Assembly (NCBI GenBank): GCA_963717695.1
Contig: CAVQWR010000003.1
Location: forward strand, 124,001-188,000
DNA: 64,000 nucleotides
Direction of reading: 5' to 3'
Source: CAIWHR01 sp963717695
GTDB taxonomy: Bacteria > Pseudomonadota > Gammaproteobacteria > Burkholderiales > Casimicrobiaceae
Shown here: in pieces, positions 12,965 through 22,684 of the stretch
Numbering within the stretch: position 1 is the stretch's first letter
How the letters are laid out: every line of letters starts with the position of its first letter
Position numbers and translations under genes: made by a program
The notes under the pieces: model-generated
Databases searched by the model: none
What the model saw: only the letters and a program-made list of their open reading frames with translations
Told to the model about the DNA's origin: nothing

Positions 12965-13542
12965 ATGTTCAGCCAACTCGCCCCCGCGCTGCGCATGCTC
13001 GTCGTGCTGACGCTCGCTGACCGGCGTCGCCTATCCGTTCCTGATGACCGGCATCGCGCAAGTGGCCTTCCCGCACGCCGCGAACGGCAGCCTGATCGTG
13101 CGTCGACGGCAAGACACTGGGCTCGGAGCTCATCGGCCAGCCGTTCGACGATCCGAAGTACTTCTGGAGCCGGCCGTCGGCGACCTCGCCGCAGCCCTAC
13201 AACGGCGCCGCGTCGTCCGGCTCGAACCTCGGTCCGCGCAATCCCGCGCTCGCCGACGCCGTGAAGGACCGCGTCAAGGCGCTGCGCGACGCCGACCCGG
13301 ACAACAGGCTGCCGGTGCCCGTCGATCTCGTCACCGCGTCGGGCAGCGGGCTCGATCCTGACATCAGCATCGCCGCGGCCGATTACCAGGCGGCGCGTGT
13401 CGCGAAGGCGCGCGGATTGCCCGTCGAGAAGGTCCGCGCGCTCGTGGCCGCAAACACGAGCGGGCGCACGTTCGGCGTCCTGGGCGAGCCGCGCGTCAAC
13501 GTGCTGGCGCTCAATCTGGCCCTCGATCGGCTGGCGAAATAG
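12965..13542 (+). CDS. kdpC: Potassium-transporting ATPase subunit KdpC, frameshifted here
   Basis: KdpC is a membrane-anchored subunit assumed to couple ATP use to K+ movement. The reading frame must be joined twice: after MLVVLTL (one extra G near 13015, giving LTLLTGVAYPFLMTGIAQ) and at LIV (one extra C near 13104, giving LIVVDGKTLGSELIGQ). The rest is typical: PKYFWSRPSAT, NLGPRNPAL, DLVTASGSGLDPDIS and the C-terminal LALNLALDRL. The corrected length is about 192 residues. It starts 13 bases after kdpB. Confidence 0.92.
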
Positions 13543-13716
13543 CCCAACGATTCGTCGTGATCGTCTGCATGCGCCCCTTCGGGTGCAACGCTCGCCTTTC
13601 CGGCGCCGCACCGGGTAAGCTGTGAACGCCCTGCTCCGCATTCGATGGTACGGCGGAGCCACGATCCGATCCGACCGGGCGTCCCTCGGCGGCTCGGTGC
13701 GACGACGATCCGTGGA

Positions 13717-16438
13717 ATGCCGGTGACCGATACGCGCCCCGACCCCGACGCGCTGCTCGAGATGGTGCAGCGGAAGGAGGCGGCCGCCCGCCGCGGCCGC
13801 CTGCGCATCTATTTCGGCGCTTCGGCCGGCGTCGGCAAGACCTACGCGATGCTCGCCGCGGCTCGCGCGCTGCGCGACGAGGGCAAGGACGTCGTCGTCG
13901 GCATCGTCGAGACCCACGGCCGCAAGGAGACCGAGGCGCTGCTGCAGGGGCTCGAAGTACTTCCGCCGGCGCTAATCGACGCGCACGGAACGAAGCTCCC
14001 CGAGTTCGACCTCGATGCGGCGATCGCGCGGCATCCGGCGCTGATCCTGGTCGACGAGCTCGCGCACACCAACGTCGCCGGCTCGCGCCATCCGAAGCGC
14101 TGGCAGGACGTCGAGGAGCTGCTTGCCGCCGGCATCGACGTCTTCACGACGCTCAACGTCCAGCACCTCGAGAGCCTCAACGACGTCGTCGGCGGCATCA
14201 CCGGCATCCAGGTCTGGGAGACAGTGCCGGACACGTTCTTCGACGATGCCGACGAAGTGATGCTGGTCGACATTCCGGCGGACGACCTGCTCGCGCGGCT
14301 CAAGGCCGGCAAGGTCTACGTGCCCGAGCAGATCGAGCGCGCCGCCGGCAATTTCTTCCGCAAGGGCAATCTGATGGCGCTGCGCGAGCTCGCGCTGCGC
14401 CGCACGGCGGACCGCGTCGAGACCGACGTGCAGGCCTATCGCACCGACAAGGCGATCGAGCCGGTCTGGAAGACCGAAGCGTCGCTCCTGTGCTGCGTCG
14501 GCCCCGGCGCCGGCGCCGATCACGTCGTGCGCAGCGCCGCGCGCCTCGCGACCCAGCTCGGCGTCGACTGGACGGCGGTCTACGTCGAGACGCCGCGGCT
14601 CGCAGCGCCTGCCCGCGGCAAAGCGGGAGCGGATCCTGCGCACGGTGAAGCTCGCGCAGGAGCTGGGCGGGCAGACGGCGATCCTTTCCGGCGAGCGATG
14701 CGGCCTCGCAATCGTCGACTACGCGCGCGTCGCACAACTGCTCGAAGCTGATCGTCGGACGCAACACCGCAGCGCGCCGCTGGGGCTTCGGCCGCGGCAT
14801 CGCGGAACGCACGGCCGTCCTTGCGCCGGAAATCGACCTGATCGAGATCGGGCGCGGCGAGCCGCAGGCCAGCGACCGCGCAGCAGACATGTCGCCGGCA
14901 CCGCCGGCCGAGGACGCGCGCCGCGACCGCGAGACGACTGCGCTACGTCTGGGCGCTCGGCGCATGCGCCTTGACGACGGCGGTCGCACTGGCGCTCGTG
15001 CCGTACTTCGACCTCGCGAACATCGTGATGCTCTTTCTGCTCTCTGTCGTCCTGGTCGGCGTGCGCTGGGGGCGCGGTCCGGGCGTGCTGGCAGCCTTCG
15101 TCAACGTCGCCGCGTTCGATTTCTTCTGCGTGCCGCCGCGCTTCTCGTTCGCGGTGAGCGACGCGCAGTACCTGCTGACGTTCGCGATCATGCTGGCGGT
15201 TGCGCTGATCATCGGGCAGATGACGGCCGGACTGCGCTATCAGGCGCGCGTCGCGGCCTATCGCGAGGAGCGCTCGCGCGCACTCTACGAATTCGCCCGC
15301 GATCTGTCGAGCCTACTGCAGACCGACGAAGTGGTCGCGACGACGAGCCGATCGATCGGCCGCACGTTCCGCGGCGACGTGGCGGTCTATGTGCTCGACG
15401 AAAACGACCGCCTCAAGCTCAGTGCCGAGGGCGACAGCAATGCGCAGGTCGACGCGGGCACCGCGCAATGGGCGTTCGACAACGCGCAGGCGGCGGGCCT
15501 CGGCACCGACACGCTGGCCGGCAGCGATTATCTCTACCTGCCGCTGCGCGCGCCGATGCGCACGCGCGGCGTGCTCGCGATCAGGCCCGCCATCGCCGCG
15601 CGACCTGCTGGTCCCGGAGCAGAAGCGCCAGCTCGACACCTTCGCGGCGCTCGCCGCCATCGCGCTGGAGCGCGTCCATTACGTCGAGGTCGCGCAGAAG
15701 GCGCTGCTGCGGATGGAATCCGAGCGGCTGCGCAATTCGCTGCTGTCCGCGCTATCGCACGACCTGCGCACGCCGCTCGCGTCGCTGGTCGGCCTCGCGG
15801 AGTCGCTCGCGCTCACCCGCCCGCCGCTGTCGGGCGCACAGCAGGAATCGGCGCAGGCGATCGCGGACGAGGCGCGCCGGATGAGCGCGCTCGTCAACAA
15901 CCTGCTCGAAATGGCGCGCATCGAGAGCGGCGAAGTCAAGCTGCGCCGGCAGTGGCAGCCGTTCGAGGAGGTCGTCGGCAGCGCGCTCAAGTCCGCGCAG
16001 GCTGCCCTCGCCCGGCATCCGGTCACTGTCAGCGTGCCCTCCACGCTTCCGTTGATCGAATTCGATGCGACGCTGATCGAGCGCGTTCTCTACAACCTTC
16101 TCGAAAATGCCGCCAAGTACACGCCGGCCGGCACGCCGATCACGATCGCCGCCGAAATTTCAGCCGGAAACCTCGTCGTCACCGTGAGCGATGCCGGCCC
16201 GGGCATTCCGCACGGCCAGGAAGAGCTGATCTTCGAGAAATTTACCCGCGGCTCGCGCGAATCGACGGCGCCGGGCGTCGGCCTCGGACTCGCGATCAGC
16301 CGCGCGATCGTCGACGCGCACCGCGGCATCATCCGGGCGGCAAACAATCCGGCCGGCGGCGCCAGCTTTTCATTCACGCTTCCGCTGGGCAATCCCCCCG
16401 CGGCTCCAGACGAAGGTCAGGCGCCGGTCGTCGCCTGA
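13717..16438 (+). CDS. kdpD: Osmosensitive K+ sensor histidine kinase KdpD, frameshifted here
   Basis: KdpD senses potassium shortage and phosphorylates KdpE. Domains in order: N-terminal KdpD domain with Walker A GASAGVGKT, a universal-stress-type domain, four transmembrane helices (about 14.95-15.2 kb), a GAF-like segment, and the kinase core with SHDLRTPL (phosphorylated histidine), NLLENAAKY, DAGPGIP and GVGLGLAIS. At least four frame changes are needed, near 14602, 14740, 14935 and 15598; a further compensating pair is likely around 14695-14712. Most are explained by one extra base. The repaired length of about 905 residues is normal. Start ATG 13717 (MPVTDTRPDPDALLEM) avoids a meaningless upstream extension. 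About 174 bases separate it from kdpC. Confidence 0.92.
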
Positions 16439-16452
16439 CCCCGTAAACGGGG
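16439..16452 (+). other. Short hairpin between kdpD and kdpE
   Basis: CCCCG-TAAA-CGGGG begins just past the kdpD stop, followed by CTTTGAT. The five-base stem is too short and the T-tract too poor for a confident terminator, but it could attenuate transcription or protect mRNA ends between kdpD and kdpE. Confidence 0.25.
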
Positions 16453-16562
16453 CTTTGATCCTCGCCGGGCAGTTTCCGGCGATAATAAGGGCCTCGCCCC
16501 CGGTGCTCCCGGCGCGCCGCATCCTGCGACAACTCCGGATCGGCTGCGCGGCGCCCGCCCCG

Positions 16563-17264
16563 ATGCCAGACTCCCCACCGACCGCGCTACTCGTCGAAGA
16601 CGAACGCCAGATCCGGCGGTTCGTGCGCACCTCGCTCGAATCCGAGGGATGGAACGTGGCCGAGGCCGACACGCTCAAGCAGGGCCTGATCGACGCAGGC
16701 ACGCGCAAGCCCGACCTCGTCGTGCTGGACCTCGGCCTTCCCGACGGGAACGGCGTCGATTTCATTCGCGGCCTGCGCGGCTGGTCGTCGATTCCGGTGA
16801 TCGTGCTCTCGGCGCATGCCGACGAAAGCGACAAGATCGCCGCGCTCGACGCCGGCGCCGACGACTATCTCACCAAGCCATTCGGCGTCGGCGAGCTGCT
16901 CGCGCGGGTGCGTGCGATGCGGCGCCGCCAGGCGGCGCCCGTTGCGGACGGGACGTCCGTATTCCGCTTCGGCGATGTCGAGGTCGACCAGGCAAACCGT
17001 GTGGTGCGCAAGGCCGGGTCGCCCGTGCACCTGACGCCGATCGAATACCGGCTGCTGACGCTTCTCATCGGGAACGCGGGCAAGGTGCTCACGCACCGGC
17101 ACCTGCTGCGCGAAGTGTGGGGACCGTCGTCCGTCGAGAGCAGCCATTACGTGCGCATCTACGTCGTCAACCTGCGGCAGAAGCTCGAGTCCGACCCGGC
17201 GCAGCCGAAGCACATCGTGACCGAGACAGGCGTGGGCTACCGATTCCAGCTGGATCCCGCATGA
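16563..17264 (+). CDS. kdpE: Response regulator KdpE
   Basis: A 233-residue OmpR-family regulator, the partner of KdpD and the activator of kdp transcription. The receiver domain has the acidic pocket VEDE, the phospho-acceptor aspartate in VVLDLGLPDG and the switch lysine in YLTKPF; the C-terminal winged helix has LTPIEYRLLTLL and HYVRIYVVNLRQKLE. The frame is intact, unlike kdpA-D. I start at ATG 16563 (MPDSPPTALLVEDE); a longer frame from 16455 adds a poorly conserved lead. Its stop overlaps the kup start by four bases. Confidence 0.94.
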   Translation: MPDSPPTALLVEDERQIRRFVRTSLESEGWNVAEADTLKQGLIDAGTRKPDLVVLDLGLPDGNGVDFIRGLRGWSSIPVIVLSAHADESDKIAALDAGADDYLTKPFGVGELLARVRAMRRRQAAPVADGTSVFRFGDVEVDQANRVVRKAGSPVHLTPIEYRLLTLLIGNAGKVLTHRHLLREVWGPSSVESSHYVRIYVVNLRQKLESDPAQPKHIVTETGVGYRFQLDPA

Positions 17265-19216
17265 AGCGCAAGCCTGCCGCCCTGCGGGGACACGCGCGCC
17301 GTACGGCGGTCGAGGCCGCGGCCGCGGCCGCGCCCGCTCCGGCAGTACCCGTGTCGAAGCGCGCACGCGTCGCGACGCTGTCGATCGCGGCGCTGGGCGT
17401 CGTCTACGGGGACATCGGAACCAGCCCGCTGTACGCGCTGAAGGAAGTGTTCGGCGGAACGCATCATCCCGTGCCGGTCGACGCAGCCAACGTTCTCGGC
17501 ATCCTGTCGCTCGTCTTCTGGTCGCTGGTGATCATCGTCTCGGTGAAGTACATCGTCTTCATCATGCGCGCGGACAACAAGGGCGAGGGCGGGATCATGG
17601 CGCTGATGGCGCTCGTGCTCTCGTCGGAGAGCAATCCGCGGCGCGCACGCGTGCTGATGCTGATGGGCCTCTTCGGCGCAGCGCTCTTCTACGGGGACGG
17701 GACGATCACGCCTGCCATCTCGGTGCTCTCGGCGGTGGAGGGGCTCGAAGTCGCGACGCCCGCGTTCAAGCCCTACGTGATTCCGCTCACTCTGATCGTG
17801 CTGGTCATGCTGTTCGCCGTCCAGAAGCGCGGCACCGGCAGCGTCGGCGCACTGTTCGGCCCGATCATGATGATTTGGTTCGCCGCGCTCGCCGTGCTCG
17901 GCGTGGTCGGAATCCTGCGCGCGCCCCAGGTGCTGTTCGCGCTCAATCCGTACCATGCCGCTGCCTTCCTCTACGGCCATACGATGCTCGGCTTCTTCGC
18001 GCTGGGCGGTGTCGTGCTCGCGGTTACCGGCGCCGAGGCGCTTTACGCCGACATGGGGCATTTCGGCGCCTTGCCGGTCCGGCTCGCGTGGTCGTTCCTC
18101 GTCCTTCCGGCGCTGACGCTCAATTACTTCGGCCAGGGCGCGTTGCTGCTCGTCGACACGAAGGCCGTCGCGAATCCCTTCTATCTGCTGGCGCCGGCGT
18201 GGGCGCTGTATCCGCTTGTCGCGCTCTCCACGGTGGCAACGATCATCGCGTCGCAGGCCGTGATCTCGGGCGCATTCTCGATCACGCAGCAGGCGATGCA
18301 GCTGGGTTACGCGCCACGGATGGAACTGGAGCACACGTCGAGCCACCAGATCGGGCAGATCTACGTGCCTGCGATCAACCGCGCGCTGTTCCTCGGCGTC
18401 GTCGCACTCGTGCTGGGCTTCGGCTCGTCGACGAACCTCGCCGCCGCGTACGGCATCGCGGTCACCGGCACGATGGGCATCACGACGGTCCTTGCGTTCG
18501 TTGTCGCGCGCCGCCTGTGGAAGTGGAGCCTTCCCGCGAGCATCGCGCTCTTCGGCCTGTTCCTGCTCGTGGATGTCAGCTTCTTCTCCGCCAACCTCGT
18601 CAAGGTCGTCGAGGGCGGCTGGTTCCCGCTGGCGTTCGGCGGTTGCGTGTTCCTGTTCATGTCGACGTGGAAGCGCGGCCGCGAGCTCCTCAACCAGCGC
18701 CTCGAGGCCGACTCGATTCCGCTCGCCGCATTCGTCGAGAGCGCGTCGCAGGACTGCGCGAAGGTGCCCGGGCTCGCGATCTTCATGACGGCGAATCCGG
18801 GCACGGTGCCGCATGCGCTGCTGCACAGCATGAAGCACTACAAGAGCCTGCACGAGCGCGTGATGCTGCTCAACGTGACCACGCTCGACGTCCCGCACGT
18901 GCAGCCGATGCAGCGCCTCGTCATCGAGCCGATCAACGCGCAGTTCTGGATGGCGCGCATCTACTTCGGCTTCATGGACGAGCCCAACCTGCCGGAAGCG
19001 CTCGAATGGAGCGCCGAGCAGGGCCTGCCGGTCGACCTGATGGACACGTCGTTCTTCCTCGGCCGCGAGACGCTGCTGCCGCAGCTCGGCTCCGAGATGG
19101 CGCTCTGGCGCGAGAAGCTCTTCGCCACGATGTACCGCAACGCAGGCGGGGTGGTCGCCTACTTCCGCCTGCCGCCGAACCGGGTCGTGGAACTCGGCTC
19201 CCAGATCGTGCTCTGA
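17261..19216 (+). CDS. kup: Low-affinity potassium transport protein Kup
   Basis: A 651-residue KUP/HAK/KT family potassium-proton symporter. It begins with an alanine-rich cytoplasmic stretch, then LSIAALGVVYGDIGTSPLYA, the family hallmark, and about twelve membrane helices with conserved DNKGEGGIMAL, GDGTITPAISVLSAVEG and NYFGQGALLL; a cytoplasmic C-terminal domain follows (EPINAQFWMARIYFGFMDEP). ATG 17261 overlaps the kdpE stop (ATGA), so it is likely co-transcribed and coupled to the regulator gene. Having a Kup carrier as the last gene of a kdp operon would place it under KdpDE control, which is not the usual view of Kup as a constitutive system. Confidence 0.95.
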   Translation: MKRKPAALRGHARRTAVEAAAAAAPAPAVPVSKRARVATLSIAALGVVYGDIGTSPLYALKEVFGGTHHPVPVDAANVLGILSLVFWSLVIIVSVKYIVFIMRADNKGEGGIMALMALVLSSESNPRRARVLMLMGLFGAALFYGDGTITPAISVLSAVEGLEVATPAFKPYVIPLTLIVLVMLFAVQKRGTGSVGALFGPIMMIWFAALAVLGVVGILRAPQVLFALNPYHAAAFLYGHTMLGFFALGGVVLAVTGAEALYADMGHFGALPVRLAWSFLVLPALTLNYFGQGALLLVDTKAVANPFYLLAPAWALYPLVALSTVATIIASQAVISGAFSITQQAMQLGYAPRMELEHTSSHQIGQIYVPAINRALFLGVVALVLGFGSSTNLAAAYGIAVTGTMGITTVLAFVVARRLWKWSLPASIALFGLFLLVDVSFFSANLVKVVEGGWFPLAFGGCVFLFMSTWKRGRELLNQRLEADSIPLAAFVESASQDCAKVPGLAIFMTANPGTVPHALLHSMKHYKSLHERVMLLNVTTLDVPHVQPMQRLVIEPINAQFWMARIYFGFMDEPNLPEALEWSAEQGLPVDLMDTSFFLGRETLLPQLGSEMALWREKLFATMYRNAGGVVAYFRLPPNRVVELGSQIVL

Positions 19217-19313
19217 CGGTTTGCGAGCGCTGCGCGCGGCGGCGAACATCGCCGGTCCGTCGGTGGCACCGTCCCGGCCCGCCAACCCCGCTCGCCAATT
19301 CAAAGGAACAACA

Positions 19314-19877
19314 ATGGCCTCCCCTTACAGCGTCGCGGTCGTCGTCGGCAGCCTGCGCAAGGACTCGCTCAACCGCAAGATGGCTCGCGCGGCCATCGCG
19401 CTCGCGCCCGCGACGCTGGCCGCGAGGATCGTCGAGATCGGCGAGCTTCCGCACTACAACATGGACCTCGACGGGGACGCGCCGCCCGCCGCATGGGTCG
19501 CGTTCCGGGACGCGATCCGGCCCTGCGCCGGCGTCCTGTTCGTGACGCCGGAGTTCAACCGCTCGGTGCCCGGTGCACTGAAGAACGCGATCGACGTCGG
19601 CTCGCGTCCCTACGGCAAGAGCGTCTGGAGCGGCAAGCCCTGCGCCGTGATCAGCGTTTCGCCGGGGCAATACGGCGCGTTCGGCGCCAATCATCACCTG
19701 CGGCAGTCGTTCGTGTTCCTCGACATGCCGGCGATGCAGCAGCCGGAGGCCTACATCGCGAACGCCGGCAAGCTCTTCGACGACAACGGAGCGATCACCG
19801 ACGAGCGCACGCGCGAGCTCATCACCCGGTTCATGGTGACGTTCGCGGCGTGGGTGGAGCGGCACGCGGCGGCTTGA
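19314..19877 (+). CDS. NADPH-dependent FMN reductase family protein
   Basis: A 187-residue flavodoxin-fold oxidoreductase. Typical sites are VVVGSLRKDSLNRKMA (phosphate of FMN), TPEFNRSVPGALKNAIDVGS and ISVSPGQYGAFGANHHLRQ. Members use NAD(P)H to reduce flavins, quinones, azo dyes or chromate (ChrR, YieF); which applies here cannot be told. The start at ATG 19314 follows AAAGGA by about nine bases. It is the first gene after kup, separated by 97 bases. Confidence 0.9.
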   Translation: MASPYSVAVVVGSLRKDSLNRKMARAAIALAPATLAARIVEIGELPHYNMDLDGDAPPAAWVAFRDAIRPCAGVLFVTPEFNRSVPGALKNAIDVGSRPYGKSVWSGKPCAVISVSPGQYGAFGANHHLRQSFVFLDMPAMQQPEAYIANAGKLFDDNGAITDERTRELITRFMVTFAAWVERHAAA

Positions 19878-19970
19878 CCGGCGTCAACGGCCGGTGCGCC
19901 GCGGATGCGAGAATCCGCGAAACGGGTGATGCATGCTGCCGCCGCGGCGACGAACCGGGAAGGGGAGAAC

Positions 19971-21341
19971 GTGAACGACACCGTCAAGTACGTCCTCGAG
20001 GAATCGCGGATTCCGAGGACCTGGTACAACCTGCAGGCCGACCTGCCGAAGCCGCTGCCGCCGGTGCTGCATCCCGGCACGCAGAAGCCCGTCGGACCCG
20101 ACGACCTCGCGCCGCTCTTCCCGATGGAGCTGATCCTGCAGGAGGTCTCGACCGAGCGCGAGATCCAGATTCCTGCTCCCGTGCGCGACGTGTACCGGCA
20201 ATGGCGGCCGACGCCGCTCTATCGCGCGCGCCGCCTCGAGAAGGTGCTGCAGACGCCGGCGCGCATCTACTACAAGTACGAGGGCGTCTCGCCCGCCGGC
20301 AGCCACAAGCCCAACACCGCGGTCGCGCAGGCGTTCTACAACCGCGAGGCGGGAGTGAAGAAGCTGGTGACGGAGACCGGCGCCGGCCAGTGGGGCAGCT
20401 CGCTCGCCTTCGCCGGCGCGCTGTTCGGCATCGACGTCCAGGTCTTCATGGTGCGCGTGTCGTACGACCAGAAGCCCTACCGGCGCGCGCTGATGGAGAC
20501 CTACGGCGCGCGCTGCATTCCGTCGCCGTCGCCGGAAACGCAGTCGGGCCGCGCGATCCTCGCGCAGCGCGCCGACCATCCCGGCAGTCTCGGCATCGCG
20601 ATTTCCGAAGCCGTCGAGGTGGCGGCGCAGCGCGAGGACACCAAGTACGCGCTCGGCAGCGTGCTGAACCACGTGCTGCTGCACCAGACCGTGATCGGTC
20701 AGGAGGCGATGCTGCAGCTCGAGATGGCCGACGACTATCCGGACGTCATCGTCGGCTGCACCGGCGGCGGATCGAACTTCGCCGGCATCGCGTTCCCGTT
20801 CATCGGCGCGCAGCTGCGCGGCGGACGCAAGGTCGAAGTCATCGCAGTGGAGCCGGCCGCGTGCCCCAGCCTCACGCGCGGCACCTACGCCTACGACTTC
20901 GGCGACACTGCGCACCTCACGCCGCTCACCAAGATGCACACGCTGGGCTCGACGTTCACGCCACCGGGTTTCCACGCGGGCGGGCTGCGCTATCACGGCA
21001 TGGCGCCACTGGTGTCGCACCTGAAGGAGCTGGGGCTGATCGACGCGGTTGCGTACCACCAGACGGGCGTGTTCGAAGCGGGCGTGCAGTTCGCCCGTGC
21101 CGAAGGCATCCTGCCCGCCCCCGAGGCGAACCATGCGGTGAAGGGCGCGATCGACGCCGCGATCCGCTGCCGCGAGGAAGGCAGGAGCCGCGCGATCCTG
21201 TTCAACCTCTGCGGCCACGGGCACTTCGACATGCAGGCCTACATCGACTACTTCGGCGGCAAGCTGGCCGACCTCGAGTACGACGAAGGCGAGCTCGCGA
21301 TGGCGCTGGCCGGATTGCCGTCGGTCGCCGAGCCCGCCTGA
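19971..21341 (+). CDS. Tryptophan synthase beta-like PLP enzyme (TrpB2 type)
   Basis: About 456 residues from GTG 19971, preceded by a good ribosome binding site (AAGGGGAG). It contains the pyridoxal phosphate lysine in GSHKPNTA, the phosphate loop in CTGGGSNFAGIAFP and TETGAGQWGSS. The N-terminal extension (RTWYNLQADLPKPLPP) and length place it in the TrpB2 group rather than the TrpA-dependent TrpB1. TrpB2 makes tryptophan from indole and serine, perhaps as an indole-salvage enzyme. No trpA is nearby, which fits. A longer frame begins at 19905, but the ribosome binding site favours the GTG. Confidence 0.9.
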   Translation: MNDTVKYVLEESRIPRTWYNLQADLPKPLPPVLHPGTQKPVGPDDLAPLFPMELILQEVSTEREIQIPAPVRDVYRQWRPTPLYRARRLEKVLQTPARIYYKYEGVSPAGSHKPNTAVAQAFYNREAGVKKLVTETGAGQWGSSLAFAGALFGIDVQVFMVRVSYDQKPYRRALMETYGARCIPSPSPETQSGRAILAQRADHPGSLGIAISEAVEVAAQREDTKYALGSVLNHVLLHQTVIGQEAMLQLEMADDYPDVIVGCTGGGSNFAGIAFPFIGAQLRGGRKVEVIAVEPAACPSLTRGTYAYDFGDTAHLTPLTKMHTLGSTFTPPGFHAGGLRYHGMAPLVSHLKELGLIDAVAYHQTGVFEAGVQFARAEGILPAPEANHAVKGAIDAAIRCREEGRSRAILFNLCGHGHFDMQAYIDYFGGKLADLEYDEGELAMALAGLPSVAEPA

Positions 21342-21412
21342 CGCGTCCGCACGAGCCGCGACGGAATATCGCCGCTTCCGGCGCCACCGGTCGGCCCGTC
21401 CGCCGCGTTCAT

Positions 21413-21450
21413 ACGCTCCTCCGCTGCCGATCGCGCAGCGGGAGCGTTTT
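21413..21450 (+). terminator. Rho-independent terminator after the TrpB2 gene
   Basis: A long GC stem (ACGCTCC..CGCTGC pairing with GCAGCGGGAGCGT) with a two-base bulge and the loop CGATCGC, followed by TTTT. It lies 72 bases after the TrpB2 stop and separates this gene from the secreted-protein island. Confidence 0.7.
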
Positions 21451-21627
21451 GCGTGTAGGCTATGACAACGGCATGGTGGCGCCGTGGCTTCCGTGCGGGG
21501 CATCCCCGCGAGCACACAGGGCCGTCCAGTCACCGGCTGAGCAGCGCGGCGAAGCGCACGCCTGTCGAGGCGCCTTTCGCCCGACGCGATTCGTGGAGCG
21601 GAGAACGTTCGATGCTGGCGGTACAGC

Positions 21628-22575
21628 GTGCGTAGGGTGTCATTCGCGCCTTTGCTTCTCACGACGTGGGCGGCGCTCGCGGCGTTCGCCGCCGACGTCG
21701 CGCAGGCACAGTCGGTGACGATCACCGGCTGCGCGAACGCCACGTGGAATGCCGGCACGCTCACACTGGTGTGCGGCAGCGCGTCCACGCCGCCCGTGTG
21801 CAGCTTCAATCCCGCGGCGCCAACCACCTACGCCGTCGGAACGCAGCTGACCCTCAACGCGAGCTGCACCAATGCTCCGACGTACGCATGGTCGGCCACC
21901 GTCGGCGCGCTGGGAACGGGCGCCTGCGCGTCGGCCGCCACCTGCACGGACACGCAGGCGAGCGCCACCAGCGTCACGTACCACCTCGTGGCGACGAACA
22001 GCTCGGGCTCGACGACGCTCGACGCGCCGGTCGCATGGATCGTCGGCTCGGCCCCGGCGCCGCTGCTGCAGGGCGCCGTGTCGCGCCGCGTGCACGGCGC
22101 GGCCGGCACGTTCGATCTCCCGCTGTCGCTCGTCCCGACCAATCCTGCGACCGAGCCGAGGCAGGGCCCGGTCCACAACATCGTGTTCATGTTCGACAAG
22201 GCCGTTGTCTCCGCCATCGCCGCCGTGTCCGAAGGCAGCGCGAGCGCGGGAGCACCGTCGTTCAGCGGCAACTCGATCACGGTGCCGATCACCGGCGCCG
22301 CCAACCAGCAGTACGTGACGGTGACATTGAGCGCCGTCACCTCGGCGGACGGCGGCGTCGGCGGGACGGGATCGGTGCGCATGGGCTTGCTGGTCGGAGA
22401 CGTGACGCGCAACCGCGTCGTATCGGTCGCCGATCTCGGGCAGGTCGAAGCGGAGCTCGCTCAGGCGGCGACCGGCGCCAATTTCCACCTCGACGTCAAC
22501 GCAAGCGGCACGGTCAGCCTCGCCGACACCGGCATCACGTCCGCCAATCTGACACGCGCGCTGCCGGCGCCGTGA
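21628..22575 (+). CDS. Secreted protein with C-terminal dockerin-like module (short form)
   Basis: A 315-residue protein with a signal peptide (PLLLTTWAALAAFAADVAQAQ), a Cys-rich region to about residue 145 (pairs at CANATW, LVCGS, PVCSF, SCTN, GACASA, TCTDT) that looks Ig-like, and a C-terminal module of about 168 residues. The module starts AVSRRVHGAAGTFDLPL, contains TEPRQGPVHNIVF and QQYVTVTL, and ends in two calcium-type loops, DVTRNRVVSVAD and DVNASGTVSLAD, spaced as in dockerins but with T/S instead of D at position 5. It is shared with the next two genes. The start is GTG 21628; function is unknown, but export and calcium binding are likely. Confidence 0.8.
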   Translation: MRRVSFAPLLLTTWAALAAFAADVAQAQSVTITGCANATWNAGTLTLVCGSASTPPVCSFNPAAPTTYAVGTQLTLNASCTNAPTYAWSATVGALGTGACASAATCTDTQASATSVTYHLVATNSSGSTTLDAPVAWIVGSAPAPLLQGAVSRRVHGAAGTFDLPLSLVPTNPATEPRQGPVHNIVFMFDKAVVSAIAAVSEGSASAGAPSFSGNSITVPITGAANQQYVTVTLSAVTSADGGVGGTGSVRMGLLVGDVTRNRVVSVADLGQVEAELAQAATGANFHLDVNASGTVSLADTGITSANLTRALPAP

Positions 22576-22684
22576 ATGCTTTGCCCGTCGTGCCGCCGGC
22601 GCATTCGCACTGGCAGCTTCGTGGCGCGCGTGCGAGCACGACGTGAATCGATTACCATGCATGCCCTCTTCCGGAGATGACGCA

